DNA of 64,000 nt, taken from NCBI GenBank assembly GCA_013400975.1, contig WBMZ01011880.1:1-64000 (forward strand), given 5' to 3'. Positions 13,319-25,837 of the stretch are shown here, piece after piece. The notes beneath the pieces were generated by a model. The model made no database searches and was not told the origin of the DNA. It worked only from the letters and a program-made list of their open reading frames with translations. Origin of the DNA: Atrichornis clamosus (taxonomy: Eukaryota; Chordata; Aves; Passeriformes; Menuridae). Position numbers and translations under genes: made by a program. Numbering within the stretch: the first letter of the stretch is position 1; each line of letters begins with the position of its first letter.

Positions 13319-15722
13319 GTATGTGTCCAGCTTTGACACAATTAAGAATGTTTGCTTAGAAAGTAGCAGTCAGATTTAAAATCAATAAAGTCTTTTTTGT
13401 CATTTTCTCTCAGTATTGTTGCAGTTGCTTGTTACTGTCAATATTATTACTTGTTTGCTTGTGCTAATACGTCTGGGCTTTTTTTAAATGCTGAGAATGC
13501 TGTGGGATTCTCAAACATAATGGCTTGTAAATAGCTCATGTCACTGAAATCTTCAAGGGTTTGGTTCTAGTCTAGTGAAAGATCAAGCCCTCCAAGCAGC
13601 TCTGTACAGCCGTGCGAAGTTCTAGCACCATCTCCTCAGGGAGGCCCTTTTAGCCTGTGTGGTGGTTCTCTCCCTGGGCTCTCTCCCCTCCCCAGTTCCA
13701 GGAGGGAGAGAGATACATGAAGTAGTAAATACATGGGTTAGTGCTTCAGTACTGTACTGGAAGTACGACCATTAGAAATCTGCACACTCAGTGTACCAAG
13801 TGCAGAGTTCTGAAGGAGCAGCCACCAGAAAAGCCCTTTAAAATAAGCAAAAATTTTGGAGAGTGCAAAAATGGATTTGGAAAATGTATAAAGGACTAAT
13901 TTATCACCTTCCTCTTTTCATTTGTCTTCCAAACAGAATAAGTGATTTTTCAAGGAAACCTAGATTAGTAAGATACCTGTCCTACTAAAATTCTGGGGAT
14001 CTAATTCTCAAAAATACTTAGGAAAAAATGGGCAGGAAAATTATTTAATGGACAACCATCAGCATTAATGCAGCTTTAAAGCTGGAAGATTGGAAAAGGT
14101 TTTTGGCTTTGGCTTTCACATTTTGGAAAGTCTTTCTCAAGAAAGATGTTTAGAGTATAACAATGTAAAAATCTCTTATATTACCATATACCATTTCCCA
14201 TTATGAACTTAAATTTAATTATCCAAAATTGGTTTTCTTAGAAAGAGACATTAATTGTCAAAATAAGCTGGATATGCAGAAGGGTTTTATTTTTTGAAAA
14301 TGCTAACTTCTGAAATGCTTTCCATGTGCCCATTTCTTTCAATTTAACTTGCATGTGTTTTGAGCATCAAAAAAAGTGGCGACAATAATTTCTTTTTATT
14401 TGTATATATATTTATGAGGCTGTATCTTATGGCCTGCTCTTTATTTAGCCTGCTCTGCATTTTGTCTCTGCCTGGCTTTTTGCCCACACAGCTGCCCTTG
14501 TGTATGACATTGTCTTAGCTCTTTCACCTACATCTTCTCTAACTACTTCAGCAGTTACACTATGTAGGATTTGCTGCACAGTTTTCTAAATATAATATTC
14601 CTCTCTGGTCTTTGCCTTCAGTTGCTGATCATTTTTTCAGGTTCCTGAACATTTGCTTGTTACTTGAGAAGCTCAAGCAAGCATGAGTGCTTATCTTCTC
14701 TTAGCCTGCAAATGGCTTCATGAAAGAGAAATAGCTCAATAACATAGGAACAGTTCTACATTCAAATGCCATTTACATTTGCGAGTTCATTTTTGTGTTA
14801 TGGTATATAAATCAGTTAAGTAGAACTTCAGATAAATTTTTGTGGGTCTTAATTTCTTCATCTTAAGATCTACAAATAAATATTTTTATAGCTATTTGCT
14901 TTGAAAGAGCATTTGCCATGTGAGCAATAATTTATTAAAAGAGTTGCAGAACTGGAGAGTTTGCAAGGACTGTATTTTTTCATTTGTCTGGTAATCTTGG
15001 ACAGACCACTTTGTCAGTCCTTTTGTTTTCCCCTCATGAGATCAATTCCCCTACCAACTGTACTTTCTGACATGTTGTTGTGAGGATTATTGTCTGTTAA
15101 GTATTTGAAATACTTTATGGGTGGCTCACAACATGCAGCAGTTCTAGCCATTCACTTCATAAAAGGATTTTGAGGGTGAATTCATACGGCACACAGAGTA
15201 AGCCTTCTGCACCTGTAGTTGCGTTGTAGGATGGAAGGCAGAAGTGCTGAGAAGGAAAGCAGAAAGTCTGGGAGAGGAGGCTTCCTTACGTGTGGCAAAT
15301 CGGTTTTGGCCCCATGCAAATCTCACCTGTTCTTAGTGTAACGCATGTTCCAGCATTGTAGCAACCTATTTTAAAGGGGTAGGGGGAAGGGTCCTAGAAG
15401 GAGGGCAATAAGGTCTCATTGACTGATGAATCTTCATCCATCCTTATGAGGACCTCCACAGATAGAAGAGGGTACTTGTAGCTTGCAGAGGCGAGGTATG
15501 CACATTACCTGCAACAAAGGCAGACAATTTCTTTCCACAGCTTTGAGCCTGAGGATTCTTATCTTCTGTCTCATGATCAGAACATGGAAAGTAATTTACT
15601 TCTTATTCTCTCACGGGGAGTATTACAAAAGAGATAATCCTAGTAAATGTTTTATTGAAGTAGTGTAGTAGTTATAGAGATATATACTGAAATAATTGTT
15701 CTTTCCTTTAAACCTGGTTTAG
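13319..15722 (+). other. STAU2: STAU2 intron C-D (2,404 bp)
   Basis: Donor gtatgtg and acceptor ctttaaacctggtttag. No gene, RNA gene or recognisable mobile element seen. Confidence 0.8.
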
Positions 15723-15860
15723 ACTGGACCAGAATATGGTCAAGGAATGAATCCCATCAGTCGTTTGGCTCAGATCCAACAAGCCAAAAAGGAGAAGGAG
15801 CCAGAATATGTTCTTCTTTCAGAGAGAGGGATGCCTCGCCGTCGAGAGTTTGTTATGCAG
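15723..15860 (+). CDS. STAU2: STAU2 exon D: linker and start of dsRBD4
   Basis: The 138-nt phase-0 exon (46 codons) has donor CAG|gtatca. It starts [17 protein letters not shown] and ends [11 protein letters not shown]. Residues 10-22 ([13 protein letters not shown]) form helix alpha1 of dsRBD4. Residues 26-46 contain beta1 ([20 protein letters not shown]), including the glycine-rich GMPRRR loop that enters the minor groove. The STAU2-typical AKKEKEPEY joins the helix to the first strand. dsRBD4 is the second strong RNA-binding domain of Staufen. The exon D/E junction splits the domain between beta1 and beta2, the same place where exons B and C split dsRBD3. An AUG within the exon (codon 9) is part of the internal sequence, not a start. 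Confidence 0.96.
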
Positions 15861-18800
15861 GTATCATTTACTGTCATATTAGAGATAATGGCCTTGCTAT
15901 GTGTTGCTCAAACCCAAGCAAAATGGTGGCATAATATGAAGTGGATCTCCCTGTGTTTAGCTCTTTGCCTTATGGTCAGGTATACAAGAATAGTATGAAA
16001 TACAGTATCAGCCTGTCTGAACTTTCTTCTTTCTCTTGGTAAAACAAATGGCATTTTAGTTATGTTCCTTCTAGGTGCTTTTTGTGTAGTGGTTTTGCAT
16101 TTTTTTATACTCTTCTTATTTTTATTTCACCTGATTGTTACTGTCTTTATCCGTGATGGTTCATGATTTATTTACTTTTACTTGTCTTTTGGAAAAAAAA
16201 AAAGAAAAAAATCAGTCTGTTGATCAGAGGATTGCAATAATAACTAGTACTCTGAAATAGGGGTATTAATATCTCCATCTTAACAAGCATTTTGGCTTTA
16301 AAAAATAGTGTTGTAAATTTTTCAGATTTCCAGTTTATTTGTGACTTTATCTCTGAACTACAACAAAAAAGCCAACCACATGTTTTAGGCTGTCCTCTGA
16401 CTGGACCTAATACAGAAACAGTAGGTCATTAATGTTCCTTTCATATTTAAACTAAGAACATGTACAAAGATTTCATATAACTGTGATATTTTGTTAGATA
16501 GCACAACAGCAGGTTGAGAAAGATTAGGAACAGGAAAGGATTCTGTACTCTTATGTTTCCACTCAAGGGTAATTTTGTGCCGGAACAACTCAGAACAGCA
16601 TACCTCAGCATGTTTTGACTTGTTGTCTACAAACCACACCAAAGTGTCACTTCTGATCACAGGCAGAATTTATGATGTTCCAGCACCTCATGCTCCAGAA
16701 AATTAGTTATGTTTTCACTTAAATCTCTTAAATTCCTTCTTCACATCTCTGAAAATAAGCTAGTAATCTGAATTTTCCTGGACCTCAGTGGTCTTTCTTC
16801 ATTAATTGTTATTTTTTTCTCTAAAGCAAAAGAAAATAATGGGTTCCTTTTTTTGCAGAATCTTTTTTATGAATATAAACTTGGATTTCTAACATTTTAT
16901 GAGACCTGAAAATATTTTAAAAGGAGCGATCCTATCACAGAAAATCTCATTTCCCATGCTTTGACCCCCATGGGATTGTCCACCATTAGTAGTTGTGTGA
17001 GGCCTCAGAAGAAGAACAATGTAGCACAGCACAGTATTAGAAAGATGGGCTGTGAATTTATTTTTCTGTTGGAGGAGTGTCAATAATGGCAAAATCTTTC
17101 ATTTGAATTAAAAAAAGAATCTTAAAAGCAGTGATTATATAGAAGATTCCTGTATCTGAGAAGGCTTGTGAAAGAAAGAGTCAAAGAAATTTCACAGAGC
17201 AGTTGCTTTTTTATGAATATCTTTAAACTCCATTTTTAGCCTTTTGTAAAATTTTCACACTAAAATTATCCCGCTGTTTCTCCCACCTTCAGGAAGTCTC
17301 AGTGGATTCGTTATGACTTGCAAAAAACCTTATCAGAATAAAAAACTTTTGTATAAACTACTTAAACAATGTTTTCATTTAATTTAATTGAATGTGGAAG
17401 TAAAATATCCAGAGATAATATGTTCATTTTTATCTGTCACACAAAGCGCAAGTTTAGATGTGATGAAATGAATTCAATTACTTGTCTTGGCTACTAGATA
17501 AACAGAAGAAAACCTCTGATGACATTAGCTGGTGTTCTGTTCCCAAAGTTAATTTCAGAAAGCTCTTTCTCTTTGTAGTCAGGCCTTTAATCCTTGATAG
17601 AGGTTATAATAATAGCTAAACCAGTTTTACAAGTCTGAGTAATAGCAACACATTGATTTATTGTGAGCTATGTTATAAATTATCTTTTTGTCTTGTCCCA
17701 TTAAAGTCCCTCAATTTCATTGCATATAAACTTGTAGCAGGTTGGCTATTTTCTAATTGTCATTGTGAACTACATAGAAGATAAGGTTTATATTTCAAGG
17801 CTATTAATATTTCTGGCTTAGGTAGACAAATCTTTTTGCTTAATTATGTATGTGTGTATATTATATATATATATATACATATACACACTTTGAAGGGATA
17901 TTCATGATCACTATTATTTATTAACACCCTCTCCTTAGTTATTAGAATTTATACATTTTTGAGTAAAAAAATAATTTAATTTTTTAGGAAAACATATATA
18001 TGATAACTTGAGGAAAGTGAAGAATTATCGAGTAATATAAACTACTAAATAACATTTATTCTTTATTTAGCATTTGTATGCCTGTTTTTACAAGTTTTTT
18101 AAAGCTTCTTCCAGACTGTTTCAGGTCTTTGACCTCTGAGGTTTCTTGTATTCAGATCACCTTGGCTATTTTATTATTTTTATTTTATTCTGATTTCCTT
18201 TTTTTGACACACTTTTGAAACCGTCCACTATTTTAAGAGAGAGTTTGGCAAATAGAAGGGCTTAATGGACGGAGCAAAATATACCTATCAAAGAGCTATG
18301 AATATTGCATAAGTGAATAGCAGTGACAGTGCTCATGTCACAAACCAGAAGAGACAGCTCCAGGACTTTTAAGAATGGTACCAAAGCCAAGGACTAAGAG
18401 CCACACATTTTGTGGACATCCATTGCCTACGCTGTGTCCTTATTTTGAGGTTTTCATTTCTCCTAGTGTTATGAAAGGCATACTGTTTGTCAGAAACCCT
18501 TTGTGCTGTACAGAGCACAGGTCCAACAAGGAGCCTTCTTTCCAAAGCCTGTTTGGATCAAAGCTTGTCAGGTGTAAGCAGTCACAGCCCCCGTGTGCCT
18601 TGCAGTGCGACAAAGTGGGAGGAATGCAAAGACGGTTCTCATCTTTCTTTAGAAACCACTCTCGTTTAAATCCCCAGGTCACTGTTTATCTCTCCATTGT
18701 TCTGGATACTGTCCTGACGATGCTGGGCAGCTGCTGCAGGCAACAGTCCTACAAGAAAGAGGAAGTACAGACCCTCTGGTAGTGCCAGTGTTAACAAGAC

Positions 18801-19099
18801 TGGGGGAGAGGTTCTTGAGGGAAAATGGGGTTGACACAGAGGCTGCTGGAAGAGAGAAGCAACTGTACACTGAGATGCAGAAAAATGTAGCTCTTTCCTA
18901 TGAGTTTGGTGACCTTCTGAAAAATCTAAACAAGCTCCTCTGTGAATACTGTTGTGCCCTTTTGCACTACTCTTGCTTTTTCAAGTTTGCATCTTCATCA
19001 AAAGAGCTGAGAGCTGTTGATAGATCGGCAAGACTATTACATGGTGATATTAAGCAGTCTTGCATTTATCTTGATTATGATCAATATTTTCTTCTTAAG
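15861..19099 (+). other. STAU2: STAU2 intron D-E (3,239 bp)
   Basis: Donor gtatcatt and acceptor ttttcttcttaag. The last 318 nt (from 18782) are open in the same frame as exon E, see findings. An imperfect (TA)8 run lies at 17862-17877 and an A-rich tract at 16191-16211. No recognisable gene or mobile element. Confidence 0.78.
17862..17877. repeat. (TA)8 microsatellite
   Basis: Eight TA units directly after a gtatgtgtgtata stretch, so a compound TG/TA simple repeat. Confidence 0.8.
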
Positions 19100-19231
19100 G
19101 TAAAAATAGGCAATGACATTACTACTGGAACAGGCCCAAACAAGAAAATAGCTAAAAGAAATGCAGCAGAAGCAATGTTGCTACAGCTGGGTTACAAAGC
19201 CTCTACTCCTCTTCAAGACCAGACAGAAAAG
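19100..19231 (+). CDS. STAU2: STAU2 exon E: rest of dsRBD4
   Basis: The 132-nt phase-0 exon (44 codons) lies between acceptor ttttcttcttaag and donor AAG|gtgaga. It reads from VKIGNDITTG to QDQTEK. Residues 1-12 are strands beta2-beta3 (VKIGNDITTGTG). Residues 13-33 carry the lysine patch KKIAK and helix alpha2 (RNAAEAMLLQLGYK), complete and canonical, so RNA binding should be kept. Residues 34-44 (ASTPLQDQTEK) begin the linker towards the C-terminal region. The frame is open upstream of the acceptor to 18782, but the extension (for example CEYCCALLHYSCFFKF) looks like no Staufen sequence and is treated as intron. Confidence 0.96.
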
Positions 19232-22200
19232 GTGAGAACCAATTGTTATGATGCCACTTGTGTAGATTTTTAAGATGTATCAGCTAACACTTAGCAAGAA
19301 TGGAAGCTTAAGCCTGTGCACACCCTGTTTTAGGGAATTGCTTGTCACAGATTAGCCTTCGTTTAGCTACAGCCCTATAGCTACACTTGGTTGTAAGCGC
19401 AGCCTCTAAGGCTCTTACTCCTGTAGGAGTAATTAGGAACAGAAATGCAGTTCCATAGAATAGTGTGTGTGCAGAAGTGTACACGTGAGTCATGCACCTA
19501 TTTCTACTTACAAATCAGGATGCACATGCCTCTTGCTTTTATTCCATTTTGGTCATCCACGAGAGCACTGAAAGGAACAATGTTAGTTATTTTCATACAC
19601 ACCGTAGTAGTCAATGTTTATCTTTCTATTGCACCTGCACTAAAAGCATTCCAGAAAAATAATGGCCTTTTCGGATTTGATGACTGATAAAGAAAATGTG
19701 TGTCACTTTATTTTTTTAATGGAGAAGGAATTGCATTTTAAATTCATATGTGTTGCAAGTATATATATTTCCATGTTAACTATGTGTAACTTCTCTCCTC
19801 TTTTGTGTTTATTCATGAGGGATTTTTAAACAAAAATTGAACATTAAAGTTTTGCCTTTTGTATTCTGAAAAAATATTTGGTAAGGTATTTGAGTAAGCT
19901 GTGGACTCTAAACAGCTTCTGTCATATACAGGCTCACTGCATGTATATATTTTGATAATTACTTATATGTTTACTGTGGCTACACCAGGTAGCTCAGGTC
20001 AACAGAATGTTCTGCTGGGCTTTTCTAGGGACCACATGAAAATCTCTATATAGTGTATATATGCATGCATATATATGTAAATAGGAAGATACTCTGTTCT
20101 ATATGTTCTGTATTCCTAACCAGGAAAAAATAAATCCTGTACTGGTTACTTGGCCCCACCTCCTTCTGTTTCCCTCTCCTTTGAGAGTAGCAGCAATATG
20201 TATGCTGTTCCCACTCACCTTCACTATATATCTTAGTCATAGACAAGTGTGAAATACTCTAAACAGAGTTCTTGGAAGCTGGGTGATGTGCCTAGTGAGA
20301 ACACACTGTGCAGACACAGCCATTTTTAAAAAGGCTTCTGACTGAGTCAAATGATAATTAATTTTCACCAGAATGTTGAGACTTTTCTGCTGTAGAATAT
20401 ACTTTCTACGGTATAAAACGATCAACTTTTTCTTCACTGCCAATTTGACCAAAGGGTTTTAATGAAAAGCAAGGCAAAACAGAAAATTCAACTTTTTAAT
20501 TCTAATATGAAAACATAGGTTTTCATTCTTGGATTTTAAATTGGCTGAACTAATTTTACTCAGTATTTTTCAGAGATAAAGCCTGAAAAAATTCAGCCCA
20601 CAACATAGTTGCTTTGAAGAGTTCTACATAGTGGAAACTTGTGGTTACAATGAAATCCTTACCAAAAAAAATTGAGTGGCTAAAAAGGGATGCTGCTACT
20701 TTGTTTCCCTTCATTTACTAAACTATTGCTTACAAGTGCATTGTCTTTAGAAAATGAAGTTTAATTACATAGTTGCAGATGTAGATATTTTATCATTGGT
20801 AGACTAGCATACAATGGCCTAATATTATTCTGAACACAATGAACAAGCATTTTACTGTATCCACAAAATGTGAGCTACTCAAATTTTATGTAGTGGCAGT
20901 ATCATAACAAGATCATAATAAATTTTTATAGCTTTGTTGGGATTTAAGGACATGAAATAACTAGAGCATCTGGTTTTATCTTTGTATATAACAGACTGAA
21001 CATATTTGGAGATGCACAAGTTAGTTTGTGTATCTGAAAGAATTTTAATTCTCAAACTAAACTGTGGTGGAGAAGAGGGGAAAAAAGCCCTTAGATCTCT
21101 ATCTATTTGAGCATTCAAAATTCCTTGCATATAAATTGCACAATAAAGATGCCATTAGAAGATACTTGTTTCTCTGTTTGAATCCAAAATAGGGCCCAGT
21201 ATAGATTAGCTGATGTCGCAGGTTGGCATCTAAATGAATAATTTTCAGTTTTATAATTTTTGGTGATTTTAAAAAAGGCAATTTTTTTTTCTGCCCATGC
21301 TCCCCCTTCCCCAGGTCCTTTCATTCCATTCCTCCTCCCTTAAAAAATAAGCAAAACAAAATTCAGTGGTTTTTTCCCTTAACCCTGGTACATAAAATGT
21401 GACTGTATTTATTGTTTTAATGGGGACCTAAGAGTGGTAGAAGAGCAATGCGTGGTGCTGATGGCAGCACAAGTAATACAGGAAATGTAAAAAAGTAAAG
21501 GTTCTGCTCTTTTCTGAGCAAATCTGATTCCTGAAAGAAATCAGTAATGGCTGTGCACAGCCCTGAGGAGAGCAATCTGAAAGAATACTGGGAGACATTT
21601 TGCAGTTGTCAGAATTTTAGCTCTATGGATGAGAATGGAGAGTTGTAATAATTTTTTCATGTTTCCGTTTGTTTGTTTCTTCTTGCTACTTGTATTCTCC
21701 TAGAGAGAAGAAAACCAGATTGCATTCATGTGAGGCAGCAGTGCTAAGGATCACTACTCATAGATGAATTCTTGTCAAATTCCCCATCACAATCAAGCTA
21801 ATAAACAATAAAAAAGGGAGGAATGAGGAGAGTTGAAAATATTCCTCTCATATTGTAACAGTGCACTTGTGCTGCTGTCTTGTTACAGATGGACAGGATG
21901 GATTCCTGACAAAACCATGCTGTTGTAACAGCAGTAAATACAAACATATTTATAGACTTCTTATCGCTTATTCATTTGAAGAAGTGTTGTTCTTCCATAT
22001 TTTCCAATATACGTATTCTCTGCTTCATACTATGAATAAAACAAGTGATGTGAAATTAAAATACATGGATGTGGGTGACCAGTTTGAAAGCCGACTGTAA
22101 TCCCTGTCCTCCCTTTCCATCATATATCTCCCATTTTCACTACACATTGCAAAGGTTGTAAGCTCTTTTGCGATGTACACGATGACGAAAAGCAGGGAAA

Positions 22201-23225
22201 CAATCATTGGAATACCTGCTTTGCATAGTGTGATCCTCCCTCCTCTTTTCCAAGGAAAACATATCATCTAGTAGTCTGTATTACAACATGATAGTAACCT
22301 AAACAGCCTTAATACAACCTTTGGGATGCAGAGGCAGATTTCAGCTGGTTGATCCTCCTTCTTATCTCTTCCACTTTTCCATCAACCCGTCTTCCAGAGT
22401 TGTAAAATGATTATGACTTTGTCATTACATATAGCTTGCTTTGCTGTGAGATTCTCTATTTTCGTACAAAATCCCAGTGAAATCTGAAAAGGATCGTTTG
22501 TTTCACATTCATAGAGCTGGTTGTTGATAGCTCCTAAGTAATGAAGAAGCTCAGACTTGTTTATTCAGTTTTACACATAAACCTGGGACACTGCTATCTT
22601 ATTTATTGTGTAAACCTCAGTGATGGCTTCATTTTGAACCTCTGTGTTAATTGTTCTTTTCCATATCAGAGTAATACCCAGTATTAAACATAGTAAAATT
22701 AATTTGAAGACAATTAGCTTCCTCAAAAATATATTATAATAATGGAAAATTGCAATCATTTTTGCTTCCACTTCAGTAACTAAATTGAGTCCTTAGAAGC
22801 AAACATTTTAAAATTACACCCAAAGTACTTTATAGTGTTTATGCATTCCTTCATAGGCGGTTATTAGGATCTTCTTGTTTTAGAATGTAATTTCTCTGTT
22901 GGTTGTTTATGTTTTCAGTTGAGAGCTGCTGAAAACATTTAATTTTATTTAAGTCTGATTTGGTAACTTATTGAGTTGAAACTAATCCTTGGGGAAACAT
23001 TTATATTTCAGTGTTAGGCAATAGTTAATGTTTATTCATGAAGGGTACATTACTCAAATAACCTATCTTAGGCAAAAATTAAGATGAGTTAGCAAAATTT
23101 TGTGAACAGATGTGGCAATCCCAAGTAATCCTTTTTAGAATCTTTCAACTCAATTTATAAACAGGAATATTCTGTTTAGGGAGCAGTTTGCTCTTTACTT
23201 ACTTGTCTTTTTCTACCTGTTTCAG
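19232..23225 (+). other. STAU2: STAU2 intron E-F (3,994 bp)
   Basis: Donor gtgagaac and acceptor tttctacctgtttcag. AT-rich throughout; no gene or clear transposon seen. Confidence 0.8.
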
Positions 23226-23286
23226 CTAGGAGAAAACAAAAGTTGGAATGGCCAGAATGTTGGGTTTCCTGAGCCAACAAGTAACA
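23226..23286 (+). CDS. STAU2: STAU2 exon F: short linker exon
   Basis: A 61-nt exon of 20 codons plus one base, with acceptor ctacctgtttcag and donor ACA|gtaagt. It reads LGENKSWNGQNVGFPEPTSN and splits a threonine codon with exon G (phase 1). It corresponds to the STAU2 segment between dsRBD4 and the KGILHLSP block; the GENK and GFPEPT anchors fix the alignment. A second AG lies 4 nt inside (CTAG at 23226-23229), but using it would shift the frame. The exon is small and an inverted pair of CR1 fragments begins about 200 nt downstream, so it is a plausible place for variable splicing. That last point is inference only. Confidence 0.93.
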
Positions 23287-23482
23287 GTAAGTATTGCTTT
23301 GTAAATTTATATTGATACTTATTTGTCTTTGTCTCAGTATGGTTTGGATTATCCAAGACAATTGAAATGCTTTCTGCAAATATTTTAGGGTTTTTATTGA
23401 AATTAGATGAATTAACTCCCGAGTGTCTTGTATGTGAGTGTAGGTATGAATGAGTGCAGGAACAAGGAGATTTTTATTTACT

Positions 23483-24205
23483 CATTGAATCATTGAATCC
23501 TTCAGTTTGTAAGGGATTTTAGGAGGTCATCTAAACTGCCTGCTCAAAGCACATTCATTACAGAGTTCAGATAAGGTTGCTTATGGCTTTTTAACAGTTC
23601 TCCAGGGACAGAGATTCCATAGCTTCTCTGGGCAGCCTGTTCCAATGCTTAACTATCTTCACATTGGTTTTTTTTTCCCTTTTATCCTTGTCAGACCATC
23701 TCCTGTTAGTTTATGACTATCATGTCCTGTTCTTCCACTCTATTCCTCAGTAATGTGCCTGGCTCCATCTTTTGTGACAACCTCTTCTTAGGTATTGGAA
23801 GGCAGCTATTAGGACCCAACAGATTTCCATTATCTGGTAATTTATTTACCTAGACTCTAAAAGCACATCTCAGAGACAAAGATGCTGTAGGAGACATGAT
23901 GTCAAAAACCTTGCTAAAGCCAAGGTAAATGACATCCACTGCTCTGCCTTCATTTATAAAATTAGTCACTTTATCATGAAAGGCAATCACATTGTGTGCC
24001 CATGAATGGCTTTAAGAGGACTGCATGATTTTCCCAAGGACCAGAATGAGGCTGACCAGCTTGCCTTTTTTGGTGATGATGCCTTTCTCCGTTTGACATC
24101 TCCTCTGATCTCTATGACTTTTTGAAGATAAAGAGAGAGTGCCCTTACAATAATATAAGTTGGTTGGCTCAGCACACTAAGATATGTCCCATTTAGTCCA
24201 ATGCA
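23483..24205 (-). mobile_element. CR1-like LINE fragment, antisense, with 3' end
   Basis: Read on the minus strand, the element ends at 23483 in the direct repeat of GATTCAATGA units typical of the short CR1 3' terminal repeat. It contains the family blocks for the cctgttccaatg and agcttctctgggcagcc segments near 23620-23650. Further 5' on its own strand it carries the segment around 23920-24200 that matches the distal CR1 body (cttgctaaagccaaggta, gacatccactgctct). The upstream end is truncated, as is usual for CR1. Boundaries are approximate; the 24205 end is where a second, oppositely oriented fragment begins. Confidence 0.75.
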
Positions 24206-24208
24206 TGC

Positions 24209-24442
24209 ACAGGAAGTTCCACCTGAATATGAGGAAGAACTTCTTTACTGTGTGGGTGACCACACACTGGAATAGATTGTTCTGAGAGGGTGTGGAGTTT
24301 CCCTCACTGGAGATATTCAAGAACTGTCTGGACACAATCCAGTGCCATGTGCTCTGGGATGACCTTGCTTGAGCAGGTAGGTTGGATCAGATGACCCACT
24401 GTGGTCCCTTACAGCCTGGCCCATTCTGTGATTCTGTGACTT
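24209..24442 (+). mobile_element. CR1-like LINE 3' end, sense
   Basis: Contains gaggaagaacttctttactg, the following tggaatagattgttc block and ggttggatcagatgaccc, ending in the CR1 3' terminal repeat ATTCTGTG twice (24424-24440). It is a 5'-truncated copy in the opposite orientation to the fragment at 23483-24205, so the two 3' ends form an imperfect inverted repeat. Confidence 0.85.
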
Positions 24443-25702
24443 ACATGGGCTGACCTCTACCTTTTCTCAAGACATCCCTGACTCTGGTCCAGTTCAGTTA
24501 CTGGTAGTTCTCCCTTCTTTGAGCTCTGTCTATAAGACACAAAGGCCCAAGAAACCTTGGTGAAGACTGAGTTCAGTTTCACTGCAACAGGTAAAGAATA
24601 GGACCGGACTTGGTGAGTTTATAACTAGATTTTTGCTGTTTAGAGTGGTAAAGATAATATAAATTGTACTTCATTCACTTTTTCATATGCACTGGATCTT
24701 TCTCTAGAACCATGTATAGTTTTGAACATCTTAAGGGTCCCAAACTTTATCTCCCTCAACTAAGGATTATACCAGATGTGACACACACATGAGCTATCTT
24801 CTATTTTTTGCTATATACATCTGAAAGACATGGTTCTAAAAGTAGGTTTTAAGGAGTTTCAGTAGTGTTCCAGTATATATGTGGTCTTCCTAGTTACCAG
24901 CGAGTGACCCAGAGACATGAGGAATAATTTGTGCTTCAACTTACTCAACAGTTTGCTAGTGTTTAAAAAGGTCTTGGATTCTGCACGTGCCATTGTGTTT
25001 CCCTGAAAGGAAGGATTTTACAGGATCTAAGACTTCTTATTAATTGCTTCCGTACAGCCCTGTCATCAACCCCCATCAATACTTCTAAATGATTTGTGTT
25101 TGCATTGTCAAAATCTCTAAGGACAAGGCCTGCGAAATATCTTCAAATGTTAACATATTAGAGTTTGAGACAGCAGAATAAGACCTCTAGTTTTTCTTCT
25201 GTACTTGCAGTGTCTTCTAGCAAAGATTTGTGTAGATAACACTACAGTCATCTGTTATACCAACAAGAAAAACCAATCTCTTTCTCAGGCTGTGCAAGAC
25301 TGGCAGTTATACATGTAAATCCAAATCTAGAAGGAGAACACAAAGGCCAACTCATTCAACAGGAGACAAGATCAACAAAAATTATATTTTAAACTTGTGC
25401 TGACCAAATAGCTAACTTTTCACAGGTTGACCTGCTCACAGACCTTGTAGCAGCCACCAGAGCCACAGTATCAAAACAGGTTTTCATTCTGGGATGCTTT
25501 TGTAATGTACAATGCCTTCATTTCCATTCTTCTGGTCTACAAGTAAATTGGAAGGCAAAGGAGATGTAGCTAGCATGCCAATAGACATAGAGCATTTATT
25601 TCTGATGGTGCTGTTCACAGACTACTGTTCTTAATCTCTTAACCCCTTTTTCAAGGGTACCAATCTAGAGGCAACATTAGTAATAATCAGGTAATTAAAG
25701 TG

Positions 25703-25837
25703 TATCACAGAATGTTAACGTTTGGAATGAACCTTAAAGATTATCTAGTCCCAACCAACCCTGACATGTGCAGTGCAGGGACAACTTCCACTAGATCAAA
25801 TTGCTCAAGTCTTTCTCCAACCAGACTTTGAACAGGG
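25703..25837 (-). mobile_element. CR1-like LINE 3' end, antisense
   Basis: On the plus strand it begins atcacagaatg and goes on through ccttaaagattatctagtcc and gcagggacaacttccactag to ttgctcaag and ccaaccagactttgaac. This is the reverse complement of the last ~135 nt of a bird CR1 element. Truncated at the 5' side. Confidence 0.88.

Noticed and set aside
18375..18782. 135-residue open frame on the plus strand in the intron before exon E
   Set aside because: No recognisable domain, overlapped by an 80-residue frame on the other strand, no splice connection to STAU2 in frame. Treated as chance.
23226..23229. Alternative acceptor 4 nt inside exon F (CTAG)
   Set aside because: Use of it would shift the reading frame and disrupt the STAU2 match, while the first AG keeps it.
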